Shown here one piece after another: positions 44,450 through 54,074 of a DNA stretch of 64,000 nt. The notes under the pieces are model-generated. The model was given only the letters and a program-made list of their open reading frames with translations, made no database searches and had not been told where the DNA came from. The DNA lies in the NCBI RefSeq assembly GCF_000331735.1, contig NC_020126.1, positions 7,319,501 through 7,383,500 on the forward strand. Direction: 5' to 3'. The first letter of the stretch is position 1; the number at the start of each line of letters is the position of its first letter. The translations under genes were made by a program, and so were the position numbers. Source of the stretch: Myxococcus stipitatus DSM 14675 (GTDB taxonomy: Bacteria > Myxococcota > Myxococcia > Myxococcales > Myxococcaceae).

Positions 44450-46282
44450 CTACTTCCTCGGCGCGCACTTCGCCGCGCCGAGCGTGGCGCCGAAGTATGG
44501 CGTGTAGAGGTCCGGTGCGAGCGAGAAGTTGCAGGTGTTCACCGCGTCCGGCGACAGGTTCTGGTGCGACTGCATGTAGCGGGCGACGTAGTCCCGCACC
44601 CCGTCGGCGGAGGTCCACAGCACACGCCCCTCCTTGAACATGGAGAAGCCACCACCGCCTCCCGCGCGGTAGTTGTTGATGGCGACGATGAAGACCTGAC
44701 CGTCCGTGACCTCCGCCCCCTTGAAGCGCAGGTGCGTGAGCCGGGAGCCCGCGGGCTTCGTGAGGTCGTAGCCGTAGTCGATGCCCGAGTAGAGGTCCCA
44801 GTTGTAGTCAGCCACCACCGGCGACGCGGCCTTCGCACCTTCGGGCTTCGGGGGCAGGTTGTTCGCGTCCAGCGTGGCGAAGTAGAGCGTGTTCATCTCC
44901 AGCGCGCGCCGGAGGATGGAGCCGTTGATCTCCATCACATACAGCGTGTTGTCGTAGATGTAGATGCTGTACGCGTCGCGCAGGGTGACATCCCCCGCGG
45001 GCAGCGCGCCGTCGTTGGTGAAGATGGCCGTCACGGACAGGTCCACGTCGAAGCCCGCCTCACGCGCGGCGTCCGCCTGGACGATGTTGAGGAGGTCCGC
45101 CAGCGGGCTGTCCACATAGCGCGCGGCGAAGCCTCCCGGGAAAGGCGCGGACGTGGTGCCGATCTTCTGATTCACATAGGTGACGGTGGTGTCGTGGTAC
45201 TGCTGCGTGAGCCGCGTGACGGTGTCATCCGCCGCCACCTGCTCATCCACGACATGGAGCTTGGAGTCATGCGCCTCCACGACCCAGCGCTTGCCATTCC
45301 AGGTGACGTCGAGTTGCACGTCCGCGAGATGGCTTCCCCAACGGTTGGGCTGGGTGAGGATGACCTCGCGGCCCTCCGGGTTCTTCAGCAGCATCTTCGG
45401 GATGGGCTGATGCGTGTGGCCGGTGAGGAGCACGTCGATGCCGGACACGCCCTGGGCAATCTGCACGGCCGGGTTCTCCCCGGGCAGGTTGCCCCGGTCC
45501 GCCCACTTCGAGCCGTCCGCGTAGTCCGCGAGCCACGAGGCGGGATTGCTCGCGCTGCCGGTGGGCTGCTTGTCCGGCCCCCCGTGGATGGCCACCACCA
45601 CCACGTCCGCGCCCATCTCCCACATCTCTGGCACGTAGGTCCGCGCGGTCTCCACCGGGTCATCGAAGCGCAGGCCGCGAATGTTCTCCGCGCGCTCCCA
45701 TGTCGCCACGCCGGGCGTCACGAGGCCGAGGATGCCGACCTTCACACCGCACACGGTCACGAGAGCGTAGGGCATGAGCGCCCCGGTGCCGTCCGCGCTC
45801 TTGCGCACGTTGGCTCCGAGCACGGGGAAATTGGCCTCCATCCTGAACTTGGTGAGCACGTCGGGGCCGTAGTTGAACTCGTGGTTGCCCACGGCCATGG
45901 CCGCATAGCCCAGCTCGCTCATCGCGACGGCCATCGGGTGGCGGGGCGCGTTGTCCACGAGCCCGAAGTACGTGCCCAGCGGCGTCCCTTGGATGGTGTC
46001 ACCGGTGTCGACGAGCAGCGTGCAGTCCGGGTTCGCCTCACGTGCCTTCTTGATGAGCGTGGCCACCTTGGCGAGGCCGCGCTTCGCGTCGGGCTTCCCG
46101 CTGAAGTAGTCCCACGGGAAGATGTTGGTGTGCAGGTCGCTCGTCTGCAGCAACGTCAACGTGCGCGGTGACGTGTCTTGGGGCCTGGGCCAGGAAGGCG
46201 GGTCGTCGGAATCACAGCCAGCGAGGGAGCAGACCCCCACGAGACACAAGGAGAGGGCGCGCAGCGAGACGGTACGACGCAT
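44450..46282 (-). CDS. 5'-nucleotidase / 2',3'-cyclic phosphodiesterase family lipoprotein
   Basis: A 610-residue lipoprotein (lipobox SLAGC). The N-terminal metallophosphatase domain has all metal-binding blocks: TSDLHTNIF, DTGDTIQGTP, VGNHEFNYG and LLTGHTHQP, for two divalent metals. The C-terminal domain (from about residue 390) has the substrate-stacking segment GVRDYVARY and TNDGALPAG-type loops of the UshA/CpdB family. It should remove phosphate from extracellular nucleotides or cyclic nucleotides, feeding purine salvage during predation (inference). Length is normal. Confidence 0.92.
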   Translation of the reverse strand: MRRTVSLRALSLCLVGVCSLAGCDSDDPPSWPRPQDTSPRTLTLLQTSDLHTNIFPWDYFSGKPDAKRGLAKVATLIKKAREANPDCTLLVDTGDTIQGTPLGTYFGLVDNAPRHPMAVAMSELGYAAMAVGNHEFNYGPDVLTKFRMEANFPVLGANVRKSADGTGALMPYALVTVCGVKVGILGLVTPGVATWERAENIRGLRFDDPVETARTYVPEMWEMGADVVVVAIHGGPDKQPTGSASNPASWLADYADGSKWADRGNLPGENPAVQIAQGVSGIDVLLTGHTHQPIPKMLLKNPEGREVILTQPNRWGSHLADVQLDVTWNGKRWVVEAHDSKLHVVDEQVAADDTVTRLTQQYHDTTVTYVNQKIGTTSAPFPGGFAARYVDSPLADLLNIVQADAAREAGFDVDLSVTAIFTNDGALPAGDVTLRDAYSIYIYDNTLYVMEINGSILRRALEMNTLYFATLDANNLPPKPEGAKAASPVVADYNWDLYSGIDYGYDLTKPAGSRLTHLRFKGAEVTDGQVFIVAINNYRAGGGGGFSMFKEGRVLWTSADGVRDYVARYMQSHQNLSPDAVNTCNFSLAPDLYTPYFGATLGAAKCAPRK

Positions 46283-46425
46283 CAGGAGACCTCGGTCGAG
46301 GATGGACGCCGGGCGGGAGTCGCCTGGCGCGAGGGGACCCTAACGTCCCGCCCTGACGCCTCCCAAGGCCGCCTCGGGAGAACATCGCCCACTGAACCGC
46401 TCGGCACGACGAGCGCCGCTCGACG

Positions 46426-47325
46426 TCAAGCAGCGGCCCCCGCGGCGGCAGGCGGCTTCTTGGCCTCGACCAGACGCACGCTGTTCATGCCCAGGTACAG
46501 CCCCGTCTGCCAGACGGCCGTGGCAGCCTTGTGCAGGGAGTTGAGCTTGAACTCACCGAAGTTCGGGTCGAAGACGTACCAGTCCTGCCAGAGGGCGCCA
46601 TGCGTCTTGTAGAGCCCCACGGCGTGGCTCTCCGCCTTCGCCCCCGCTCCCCGCCAGAGGACGAGATGCGCGGTCGACGTGGGGAGATTCCCCAGGACCT
46701 TCTTGAGCGTCGCATGGGCCACCTCATCGTCGCCGAGCTCCCAGGAGCCGACTCCCTCGAGTCCGAGGCCATAGGATTGTGCGAGGGCGCGCTCCGGCTG
46801 CGTCACCCACGAGCCATTCGCGTGCGCCACCCAGCCCCGGGCCTGCTTCACCGCCTCGACAAACGCCGCGTTGTCCTCCTCACTCAGCTTGGAATCTCGG
46901 AGGGCCGCCACCTCCCGATTCAGCAGGTCCCTTGCGCGAAGCTGCATGACCCTCAGCTCGTTCGCATCTCGCTGCGCGAGGTAGGCCTTGTGTCGAGTGA
47001 CGACGTCGCGAATGTCGAGCAGGACCCTGGCGAGCCGGTCCGTCGGAGCTTGCTTGAGCGACCAGCCCATCCAGATGTCAGCCGCGTGGATCTCCCGAAT
47101 CCATCGGCAGGACAAGGAGAGGCAGACACCGTCCTTGTCATAGAGCTTCTGGGCCATGTGGCGATGCGCCAGCGACAGCTCCGTCAGCGTATCCCGATAC
47201 ATCTCCTCCCGATTCGTTGCCTTCACGCGGTGCCCCTCCCAGGAAGTCTTCGCCCTCGGCGCCACCCCAGCGGCGCCCGAACGCGAACGGGAAGGCTTCA
47301 CGCGCTGCAACCAGGACAGGCCCAT
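46426..47325 (-). CDS. YopT/AvrPphB-like (peptidase C58) cysteine-protease candidate
   Basis: A 299-residue protein without signal peptide from ATG 47325; ATG 47202 (after GGGAGG) is possible. The probable triad is visible: Cys68 in KDGVCLSLSCRWIREI, His234 in AKAESHAVGLYK and Asp253 in VFDPNFGEFKL. The order and local sequence (GxCxxLSxxWI, HA-GLY, FDPNFGEF) match clan CA family C58, known from type III effectors such as YopT and AvrPphB. The N-terminus is basic and disordered. It lies 237 bases downstream of the 1,850-residue MYXO-CTERM gene and behind a hairpin. Similarity is read by eye; activity is unproven. Confidence 0.68.
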   Translation of the reverse strand: MGLSWLQRVKPSRSRSGAAGVAPRAKTSWEGHRVKATNREEMYRDTLTELSLAHRHMAQKLYDKDGVCLSLSCRWIREIHAADIWMGWSLKQAPTDRLARVLLDIRDVVTRHKAYLAQRDANELRVMQLRARDLLNREVAALRDSKLSEEDNAAFVEAVKQARGWVAHANGSWVTQPERALAQSYGLGLEGVGSWELGDDEVAHATLKKVLGNLPTSTAHLVLWRGAGAKAESHAVGLYKTHGALWQDWYVFDPNFGEFKLNSLHKAATAVWQTGLYLGMNSVRLVEAKKPPAAAGAAA

Positions 47326-47467
47326 GGCCCGCCAGGTGATGTGCCCCCCCGATGGCCCGCTTCAGCAGGAGGCATGCCACCCGCGGGTCGCCCGCGGCCG
47401 CGCGGGCGGGAGACACCTGGGCACCGCAGGGAATGTCTCAGGAGAACGCAATCGCGTTACGAGAGAA

Positions 47468-47494
47468 CGCGCCCCTCCGGAAAGCAGGGGCGCG
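47468..47494 (-). terminator. Hairpin after the giant MYXO-CTERM gene
   Basis: CGCGCCCCT pairs with AGGGGCGCG around a 9-base loop, about 70 bases downstream of the stop at 47563, followed on the minus strand by TTCTCTCG. Confidence 0.6.
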
Positions 47495-47562
47495 GCGGAG
47501 ACACGATGGGAGGACGGCGCTCGGATTCACGAAAAGTGAGAGCCGCTCCCAAGGCATGGGAC

Positions 47563-50500
47563 TCAGCGCCCGCGCCGGCGAGCCGCCAGCAGGGACAGCA
47601 GCCCCAGCACCGCGGCGGGAAGCGCCAGGTTCCCAGGACCGGACGCGCAGCCACCGCCACCCCCGCCTCCCTCTCGCGGCGAGGTGGATACCGACGGCAG
47701 CGCGGTGACACGCACGTCGAGCACCAGGTCGGCCGCGCCGCCCTCGTCGTCCGACACCCGGGCTCGCACCGGGAAGTGGCCGTCCGTCGTCGCCTCCGTG
47801 GGCCAGGCGTAGTGCCCTTCCGCCGTCACCGCCCCGGGGCCTTCCACCAGGGTCCACGTCAACGGGTCCTTCGCTCCGGCCGCGTCCGTGGCCTCCAGCC
47901 GCAGCGTGAGCACCGCTCCTCCCTGGAGCGTGCTGGCGGAGACCGCCACGGGCACCGGCGGCAGGTTCGCGACCAGGACCTCGCGCACCTCCTGCACGAA
48001 GGCCCCCGCGTCGTCGCGGGCCGTGACCTTCACCGTGTACGTCCCGTCGTCCGAGTACGTGTGCGAGACCTCCGCCCCGGACACGGGCGCGCTGCCATCC
48101 CCGAAGTCCCACGTCAGGGTGAGCGTGTCATCCGGCCCGGAGTCCTGGGCCCGCGCGCTGAAGACCCGCGCCCTGCCCTCCTCGGCATGAGCGGGGATAT
48201 CCAGCGGCACCAGCTCCGGCGCCACGTTGCGGACGGACTGCGTCCGAGACCGCGTCACGGTGGTGAGTCCATCCGAGACACTCAACACCACCTCGTAGAG
48301 CCCCTCGTTGGCGTAGGTGTGCACGGGGCGGACCTCGTCCGAGGTCTCTCCGTCTCCGAAGTCCCAGTGGAACGTCAGCACATCCCCGTTCGCGTCAGCG
48401 GCCGTCGCCTCGAACGAGAGGGGCTCGCCCTCCTCCGCCTCCGGAGCCACCGCATTGAACGCCACCACGGGGGCCGTGTTGCCCACGCGCAGCGTCACCG
48501 TCGCGGGCTCCGAGCTCAGCACGCCATCCGACACCGTGAAGGAGAAGGACGTCGTTCCCCGGAAGCCTTCCTCGGGAAGGAAGGTGACCTCGGGCGGAGT
48601 GCCTTCGAGCGTTCCATGCTCGGGCGGAACCTGGATGGCGAAGGTGAGTGCATCCCCCTCCACGTCCGAGCCCTCGAGCGTCAGCGCCGTGGCCACGGGC
48701 TCGAGCACGTGCTCCTGCGCCACGGCGACCGGCGCGTCGTTCACGGACCGCACCGTGAGGGACACCGTCGCGGAGGAGGACTCCGTGCCGTCCGACGCCG
48801 TGAAGGTGAACGAATCCTCGCCATGGAAGTCCTGCTCCGGCGTGTAGGTCAGCTCCGGCGGCGCACCGCTGAGCGTGCCGTGCGCGGGAGCCGTCTCGAC
48901 CTCGAACGTCAGCGCATCACCGTCGACATCCCGTGCATCCAGGGTGAGGGCCAGGGCGACATCCTCCTCCGTCGACGCCGACGCATCCCGAGCAACAGGG
49001 GCGTCGTTGACGTCCGTCACCGTGAGGACCACGCTCGCGGGAGCCGAGGCAGCGCCCGACGAGTCCCTGGCGATGAACGTGAAGCGGTCCTCTCCGTGGA
49101 AGTCCGCGACAGGGGTGTACGTCAGCGCGGGCGCGGTGCCACTCAAGACGCCGTGAGCGGGGGAGCCCACCAGCTCGAAGGTCAGCGCGTCTCCATCCAC
49201 GTCCTGCCCCGCGAGCACCACCTGCGCCGACGCATCCTCCGTCAGCGAGACCGCCTGTCCCTGCGCCACCGGCGCGGTGTTCACGAACCGCACGTCCAGA
49301 CGCACCACCGCGGGGCTGGACCACGCCTGTCCATCATGGACCCTGAAGGTGAAGTCGTCGTCGCCGTGATACCGGGCCGCGGGCACGTAGCGCAGGTTCG
49401 GCGCGACACCGCTCAACGTCCCGTGAGCCGGAGCCCGGTCGACCTGGAACGTCAGCGCATCCCCCTCCACATCCCCGCCGGACAGCACCAGGTCCACGCC
49501 GGTGTCCTGGTCCAGGGACGCGCTCCGCTCATGGGCCACGGGGGCATCATTGACGGGCGCCACGAGGATGCGCACGCGAACCGGCGCCGACGCCAGCCCC
49601 GTCGAGTCCCGGACGATGAACGTGAAGCCATCCTCCCCATGGAAGTCGGGAGCGGGCACGTAGCGCAGGGCTCCGGCCACGTCCTCCAGCACACCCCAGG
49701 AGGGCTGGGTCTCCACCTCGACGGAGAGGACATCGCCGTCCGGGTCACTGCCCGAAAGCGTCGGCAGGTCGACCGGGGAGTCCTCGACACCCGTCACCTC
49801 CTCGACGGGAATCCCCACCGGCGCGTCCGCCACCGGCGTCACCGTGATGACCACCTGGGTCTCCGCCGAGCTCTCCCCCGACGCATCCGTGGCGCGGTAG
49901 GTGAACCGGTCCTCGCCGTGGAAGTCCGCGGGGGGGCTGTACGTGAGATTCGGAGGCGTGCCCGAGAGCGTGCCGGACACAGGCGGCGTCGCGACGGAAT
50001 AGGTCATCGCCTCCCCGTCCGCGTCCGTCGCCGTCAACGTCACGGAGACAGCAGTGTCTTCGGAGGTGGTGCGCGTGAGCGGCGCGGCCACGGGGGGACG
50101 GTTGAAGAGGACCTTGCGCGCGACGACCCGCTCGGCCGTCGGCGTGCTCGCGACCCCCAGGCGCTGATACAGCACGAGGAAATCGGAGGTCCCATGCGTG
50201 GCGACAGCCGGGGCGGCCTCATTCTCCGCGGCCGAGGCCAGCGAGAAGGCCGCATCGAGCACGGTGCCATCCGTCCGGACCCGCATCCCTCGGATGTCGA
50301 CATTCCCCGTCGAGGACCGCTCTTGCCAGACCAGGAAGTGACTCCGCCCATCCGAAGCCATCGCGAGGTGGTCCTTCGAATCCGTCGCGCTGACGAGCGA
50401 CAGCCCCGACGGGTCCAACACCGCGCCCGTGGAGGACACGCGTGCCCCTCGCAGGCCCGTCGCCGGGTATCCGTCTCGCCACGCGACGAACCAGTCGGCC

Positions 50501-53115
50501 CCGGCCGAGGAGACCACCGGCATGGACTGCTCTCCCGGAGCACTGGAGATGACGAATCCACCCAAGGGCTGCGCGACACCCGCGCGGCTGATGCGCGTGC
50601 CCATGATGTCGTAGTCCGTGAACGAGTTGCGCACGTACTCCCGCCAGACGACGAGGTGCTCCGTGCCATTGAAGGAGATCGCGGGCATGAACTGCTCGCG
50701 GTCCATCCCGGGCGTCAGCAGGGTCCCCGTCGCGGGGGTGACGCTTCCCCTCGAGGAGACCTTCGCGCCATAGATGTCCCAGCCCTGGCCACCGAGCTGA
50801 CTGCGCCCATCCGCCCAGACCGCGTACCAGTCGGTCCCGTCGAACGACAGCGCGGGTGAGACCATGTTCGAGGAGGGACCATCGATGAGGAACCCGAGCT
50901 GGACCACCCCCTCCCGACTCACCTTCACCCCTCGGATGTCACCCGCGTTCGAGCCGTTCTGATAGTCCGCCCAGGCGACGAGCCATCCGGAAGCTCCCGC
51001 CGAGACGGTCGGCTCATCCTGGACACCACTCGCCGTGCCGAGCGCGAGCCCCGCGCCGTCCAGCACGACACCCTGGTTCGTCACGCGCGTGCCATAGATG
51101 TCCATCTCGCCTTCCCGCGTGTCCCGCCAGACGACGAGGTAATGCGTGCCGTCATGGGCCACCGCGGGCACGTACTGGCGATTCGTCGTCCGGCTCAGGA
51201 GCAACCCCGCGGGGTCCAGCTTCACACCCGACGAGGAGACCCGCGCCCCGTGGATGTCCAGCGACTTGCGAGCCTCCTCCCAGACGACCAGCACGCTGCC
51301 ACCACCGGCGGCCGAAGCCACCCACGGCGCGGTCTCGGCGCGCGCATCATTCGCCAGGACGACGCGACTTCCCGTCGGCCCGTTGTACCCCACGCGAGTG
51401 CCGAAGATGTCCGGCCTGCTCGTCTCGGCATCCTGCCAGACGAGGAACCACTCCCCCCAGCCGATCGCCGCCACGGAAGGAAGGGTCGCGGTGCCCAGCG
51501 ACAGCGCCAACAACTGGCCGTTCGTCACGGACAGCGCCCCGGAGTCGGACACGACACTTCCATGGATGGTCGCGCGACTGGCACCGTCGCGGTCATCCGT
51601 CCACGCCACCAACCACGACGAGCCACTCGCCGCGAGCGTCGCCTCACGCTGGTTTCCCGTCGCCGTGCAGAGGGTCAAGGGATAGGAGTCCAACACCGCG
51701 CCCTCGGTGGAGACACGCGCCCCCCGGATGTCGAAGTTCGACCCGGTGGACTCGAGCGCCTGCCAGACGACGAGGTAGCGCGAGCCATTGAATGACACCT
51801 GCGGGTTGATGGCCCAGAGCCCCGAGAGGTTGATTGAGATGGGATTGCCCAGCGGCTGCCCCGTGGATGACAGGCGAAGTCCTTTGATGAGCGCGGTCGC
51901 GGCCATCCGCGCCCGCACCTCCCAGACCAGGAACCACCCCGAGCCCGACGAAGCCACCGCGGGCTTGTATTCATAGTCGGTCGTCGCGACGAGGGTGATG
52001 TCGGTCGAGTCCAGCACCACGCCCTCCGAGGACACACGAGCCCCCAGGATGTCTGTGTTGGCGTTCTGCCACACGATGAGCCAGTCGGTCGCGGAGCCGG
52101 AGACCTTGACCCAGGCGCGAGTCGAACCGGTCGCCCTCACGACGATGCCCGTGGGGTCCAACAGCGTCCCCGCGCTGGAGACCCGCGCGGCCGTGAGCTG
52201 CCCGGAGCCGCCGGCCCAGGCGTCCGTCCACACCACGAGCCAGGTGCTCCCCACGGCCGACGCCACGGGCGAGGACTGGCTCAGGACCTGGGGTCCGAGC
52301 ACCGGCTGCCCCAGGCCCATCTCCGGGGCGATGACGGGGTCCAGCACCGCGGGGAAGGCGGAGTCCTTCAGCAGCGCCTCGGGGACGCGGAGCTGGATTC
52401 GCCCTTCATGGAAACGGGCCCCCAGCGAGGTGCGTCGTCCGTTCGCGTCCACCCACGTGGCGTGGCCGTACCGGAAGCCCAGGCCCGTCGCCGCGTCCGC
52501 GAAGTGCAGCCCGCCGGGAGAGGTGTCCACGAACGCCAGGCCGCTCGTGTCCATCTCCACCAGCAGCTCCCCCGAGCCCGCGGGGGCCGTCTCGAAGGTC
52601 CAGGACTGCTCGACGCCCTCCTCGCTGTTGCGCAGGTGCTCGGTGACAGCTCCGCGCGCGAGCGTCAGGTGGCCATCGGACTCCACCGTGCCGGTGGCGG
52701 CACGGGCGTCCGTCAGACTCCGCCCCCCTCGGCTCAGCCGAGGCGTCCCCAGGAGCCAGGGAGTCCCCTTCTGGACCGCGCCGGGAGAGCGCGGCTTCTC
52801 GGCCGCCCCCGGAGCCTCGACGTCCGCCACGCCTCGGGGGTCGTGATGGTAGGGCGTGAGCGACAGCCCCTCAGGGCCCGCGCGGACGGAGTAGGTCGAG
52901 TGCCCGCCACCGAAGCCCTCGGAGTCTGCGCGCCAGGAGAAGTGGACCTGCCGGACCACGGCGCCCACATCGAACGGGGCCGCGCGTTCGGGGGCCTCCG
53001 CTGGGGGCGGTGTCGCCGGCGCCTCTGGCTGGGCGCAGCCCAAGGCCAGGCTCAGCACCAGCAAGGGCCAGACGGAGAGGGGCCGGAACCACGAAAATGG
53101 GATGGAAATGGGCAT
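47563..53115 (-). CDS. Giant surface lipoprotein: propeller-like repeats, tandem cadherin-like and PKD domains, MYXO-CTERM
   Basis: An 1,850-residue protein from ATG 53115. The N-terminus has a lipobox (LSLALGC). Residues 270-1010 hold at least ten repeats of about 60 residues with W.VVW.D and DI.GARVSS.G..LD, probably beta-propellers. Six cadherin-like/tandem-95 domains follow (1015-1560), each with DGDALTFEV and DFHGEDSFTF-type motifs, then two PKD domains (FHWDFGDGETSDE, LTWDFGDGSAPVS). It ends with a MYXO-CTERM signal: GGGGGGCASGPG, a membrane helix and ARRRGR. Such tails are processed and anchored at the myxobacterial surface; having both a lipobox and this tail is unusual. Probably an adhesin. 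Confidence 0.9.
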   Translation of the reverse strand: MPISIPFSWFRPLSVWPLLVLSLALGCAQPEAPATPPPAEAPERAAPFDVGAVVRQVHFSWRADSEGFGGGHSTYSVRAGPEGLSLTPYHHDPRGVADVEAPGAAEKPRSPGAVQKGTPWLLGTPRLSRGGRSLTDARAATGTVESDGHLTLARGAVTEHLRNSEEGVEQSWTFETAPAGSGELLVEMDTSGLAFVDTSPGGLHFADAATGLGFRYGHATWVDANGRRTSLGARFHEGRIQLRVPEALLKDSAFPAVLDPVIAPEMGLGQPVLGPQVLSQSSPVASAVGSTWLVVWTDAWAGGSGQLTAARVSSAGTLLDPTGIVVRATGSTRAWVKVSGSATDWLIVWQNANTDILGARVSSEGVVLDSTDITLVATTDYEYKPAVASSGSGWFLVWEVRARMAATALIKGLRLSSTGQPLGNPISINLSGLWAINPQVSFNGSRYLVVWQALESTGSNFDIRGARVSTEGAVLDSYPLTLCTATGNQREATLAASGSSWLVAWTDDRDGASRATIHGSVVSDSGALSVTNGQLLALSLGTATLPSVAAIGWGEWFLVWQDAETSRPDIFGTRVGYNGPTGSRVVLANDARAETAPWVASAAGGGSVLVVWEEARKSLDIHGARVSSSGVKLDPAGLLLSRTTNRQYVPAVAHDGTHYLVVWRDTREGEMDIYGTRVTNQGVVLDGAGLALGTASGVQDEPTVSAGASGWLVAWADYQNGSNAGDIRGVKVSREGVVQLGFLIDGPSSNMVSPALSFDGTDWYAVWADGRSQLGGQGWDIYGAKVSSRGSVTPATGTLLTPGMDREQFMPAISFNGTEHLVVWREYVRNSFTDYDIMGTRISRAGVAQPLGGFVISSAPGEQSMPVVSSAGADWFVAWRDGYPATGLRGARVSSTGAVLDPSGLSLVSATDSKDHLAMASDGRSHFLVWQERSSTGNVDIRGMRVRTDGTVLDAAFSLASAAENEAAPAVATHGTSDFLVLYQRLGVASTPTAERVVARKVLFNRPPVAAPLTRTTSEDTAVSVTLTATDADGEAMTYSVATPPVSGTLSGTPPNLTYSPPADFHGEDRFTYRATDASGESSAETQVVITVTPVADAPVGIPVEEVTGVEDSPVDLPTLSGSDPDGDVLSVEVETQPSWGVLEDVAGALRYVPAPDFHGEDGFTFIVRDSTGLASAPVRVRILVAPVNDAPVAHERSASLDQDTGVDLVLSGGDVEGDALTFQVDRAPAHGTLSGVAPNLRYVPAARYHGDDDFTFRVHDGQAWSSPAVVRLDVRFVNTAPVAQGQAVSLTEDASAQVVLAGQDVDGDALTFELVGSPAHGVLSGTAPALTYTPVADFHGEDRFTFIARDSSGAASAPASVVLTVTDVNDAPVARDASASTEEDVALALTLDARDVDGDALTFEVETAPAHGTLSGAPPELTYTPEQDFHGEDSFTFTASDGTESSSATVSLTVRSVNDAPVAVAQEHVLEPVATALTLEGSDVEGDALTFAIQVPPEHGTLEGTPPEVTFLPEEGFRGTTSFSFTVSDGVLSSEPATVTLRVGNTAPVVAFNAVAPEAEEGEPLSFEATAADANGDVLTFHWDFGDGETSDEVRPVHTYANEGLYEVVLSVSDGLTTVTRSRTQSVRNVAPELVPLDIPAHAEEGRARVFSARAQDSGPDDTLTLTWDFGDGSAPVSGAEVSHTYSDDGTYTVKVTARDDAGAFVQEVREVLVANLPPVPVAVSASTLQGGAVLTLRLEATDAAGAKDPLTWTLVEGPGAVTAEGHYAWPTEATTDGHFPVRARVSDDEGGAADLVLDVRVTALPSVSTSPREGGGGGGGCASGPGNLALPAAVLGLLSLLAARRRGR

Positions 53116-53184
53116 GGGCGGCAGGGAGCTCCGTATCGCATACGGAATGAGCCCGGAGAATGGGCTGTCCCCCTGCCGGTCCCC

Positions 53185-53682
53185 TCAGGTGACCTTCCAC
53201 TGGCCCAGTTCGCACTGGAGCTGGAGCTTCGAGGGCTCCAGCGCATTGTCGCGAGCGGCCTTGCTCCTCAACCTGGCTTTGTCCTTCTCGCTCAGGTCCC
53301 TCCACGGCTCGAACGGGTACCCCTCCTGACGCCACTTGAGCACCACGCCCCTCCAGCCGCCTTTCAGCGATTGCGCGTAGAGGAAGGAGTTCAGCTTCTG
53401 GCCCCAGGTGAGCAGCCTCAGGTCCGTGCTCAGCAGGAACTCGAGGATAGCGGGCTGTCTTGCCTCGACGGCCCTCACGATGGCTTTCGAGACGACCGCC
53501 GAGCGCCGGCTCGAGAAGGAATGCTTCGAGAGCAGGGACCTGGCCTCATCCACCAGACCCAGCTCGATGGAGTGGTACAGCTTCTCGGCCAGGCGACCCT
53601 CGCGAGCGTTCGTGACGACCAAGAGCGCGATGAGCCCAGCGAACGGCCAAAGAACCTTGAGCCAATCGAGAGGTGTCTCCAT
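53185..53682 (-). CDS. Small membrane-anchored protein of unknown function
   Basis: A 165-residue protein from ATG 53682. One N-terminal membrane helix (VLWPFAGLIALLVV), then helical pairs reminiscent of ankyrin-like repeats (YHSIELGLVDEARSLLSKHS, IVRAVEARQPAILEFLLSTD), too degenerate for a firm call. The C-terminal part is charged (LSEKDKARLRSKAARDNALE). It lies 69 bases upstream of the giant gene in the same direction and may share its transcript. Confidence 0.7.
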   Translation of the reverse strand: METPLDWLKVLWPFAGLIALLVVTNAREGRLAEKLYHSIELGLVDEARSLLSKHSFSSRRSAVVSKAIVRAVEARQPAILEFLLSTDLRLLTWGQKLNSFLYAQSLKGGWRGVVLKWRQEGYPFEPWRDLSEKDKARLRSKAARDNALEPSKLQLQCELGQWKVT

Positions 53683-54074
53683 GTCCCCACCCTACCATCC
53701 AGTGGAAGCGCCTCTGTAGGGACACGCTCCCAGGGGCACGATGAGCCTCCACCGCCCTTTCATCCCTGCTCGATGAAACGCGCGTGGGCGGCCTCTACCT
53801 GCTCAGGACCGCCGAAGCGCGCCTGCGTTGCGCGGAGGGGATTCGCCCTTCCGGCTCAAGCGCGTCGCCCGGCAGTAGACCTGGGGCTCACGGACATCAC
53901 CGCCTCGCCTCCTGTGTCCGTGAGCGAGAAGGCAAATCCCAGTTCCGACATTTCACGCGGGCCGCGGCCTTGGCACTCGAGAGGGAGCCAGGGTCGCGGA
54001 GGGCCCTCCAAGGGGCCTGGAAGGTGTGCATGGCGATTGCAGTCCTCGCCACGTCTCCATCCCCCCCAGCCACC
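53683..54074 (+). other. 392-base divergent intergenic region
   Basis: No gene is convincing. Open frames here have no family resemblance and poor starts. It must hold the promoters of the small membrane protein gene (minus) and the M28 peptidase gene (plus), but no clear box pairs stand out. Confidence 0.4.

Noticed and set aside
46531..50859. A 1,442-residue open frame on the plus strand
   Set aside because: It is antisense to the C58-like and MYXO-CTERM genes, whose domains are clear. The plus frame is an Arg/His-rich shadow with no known motif.
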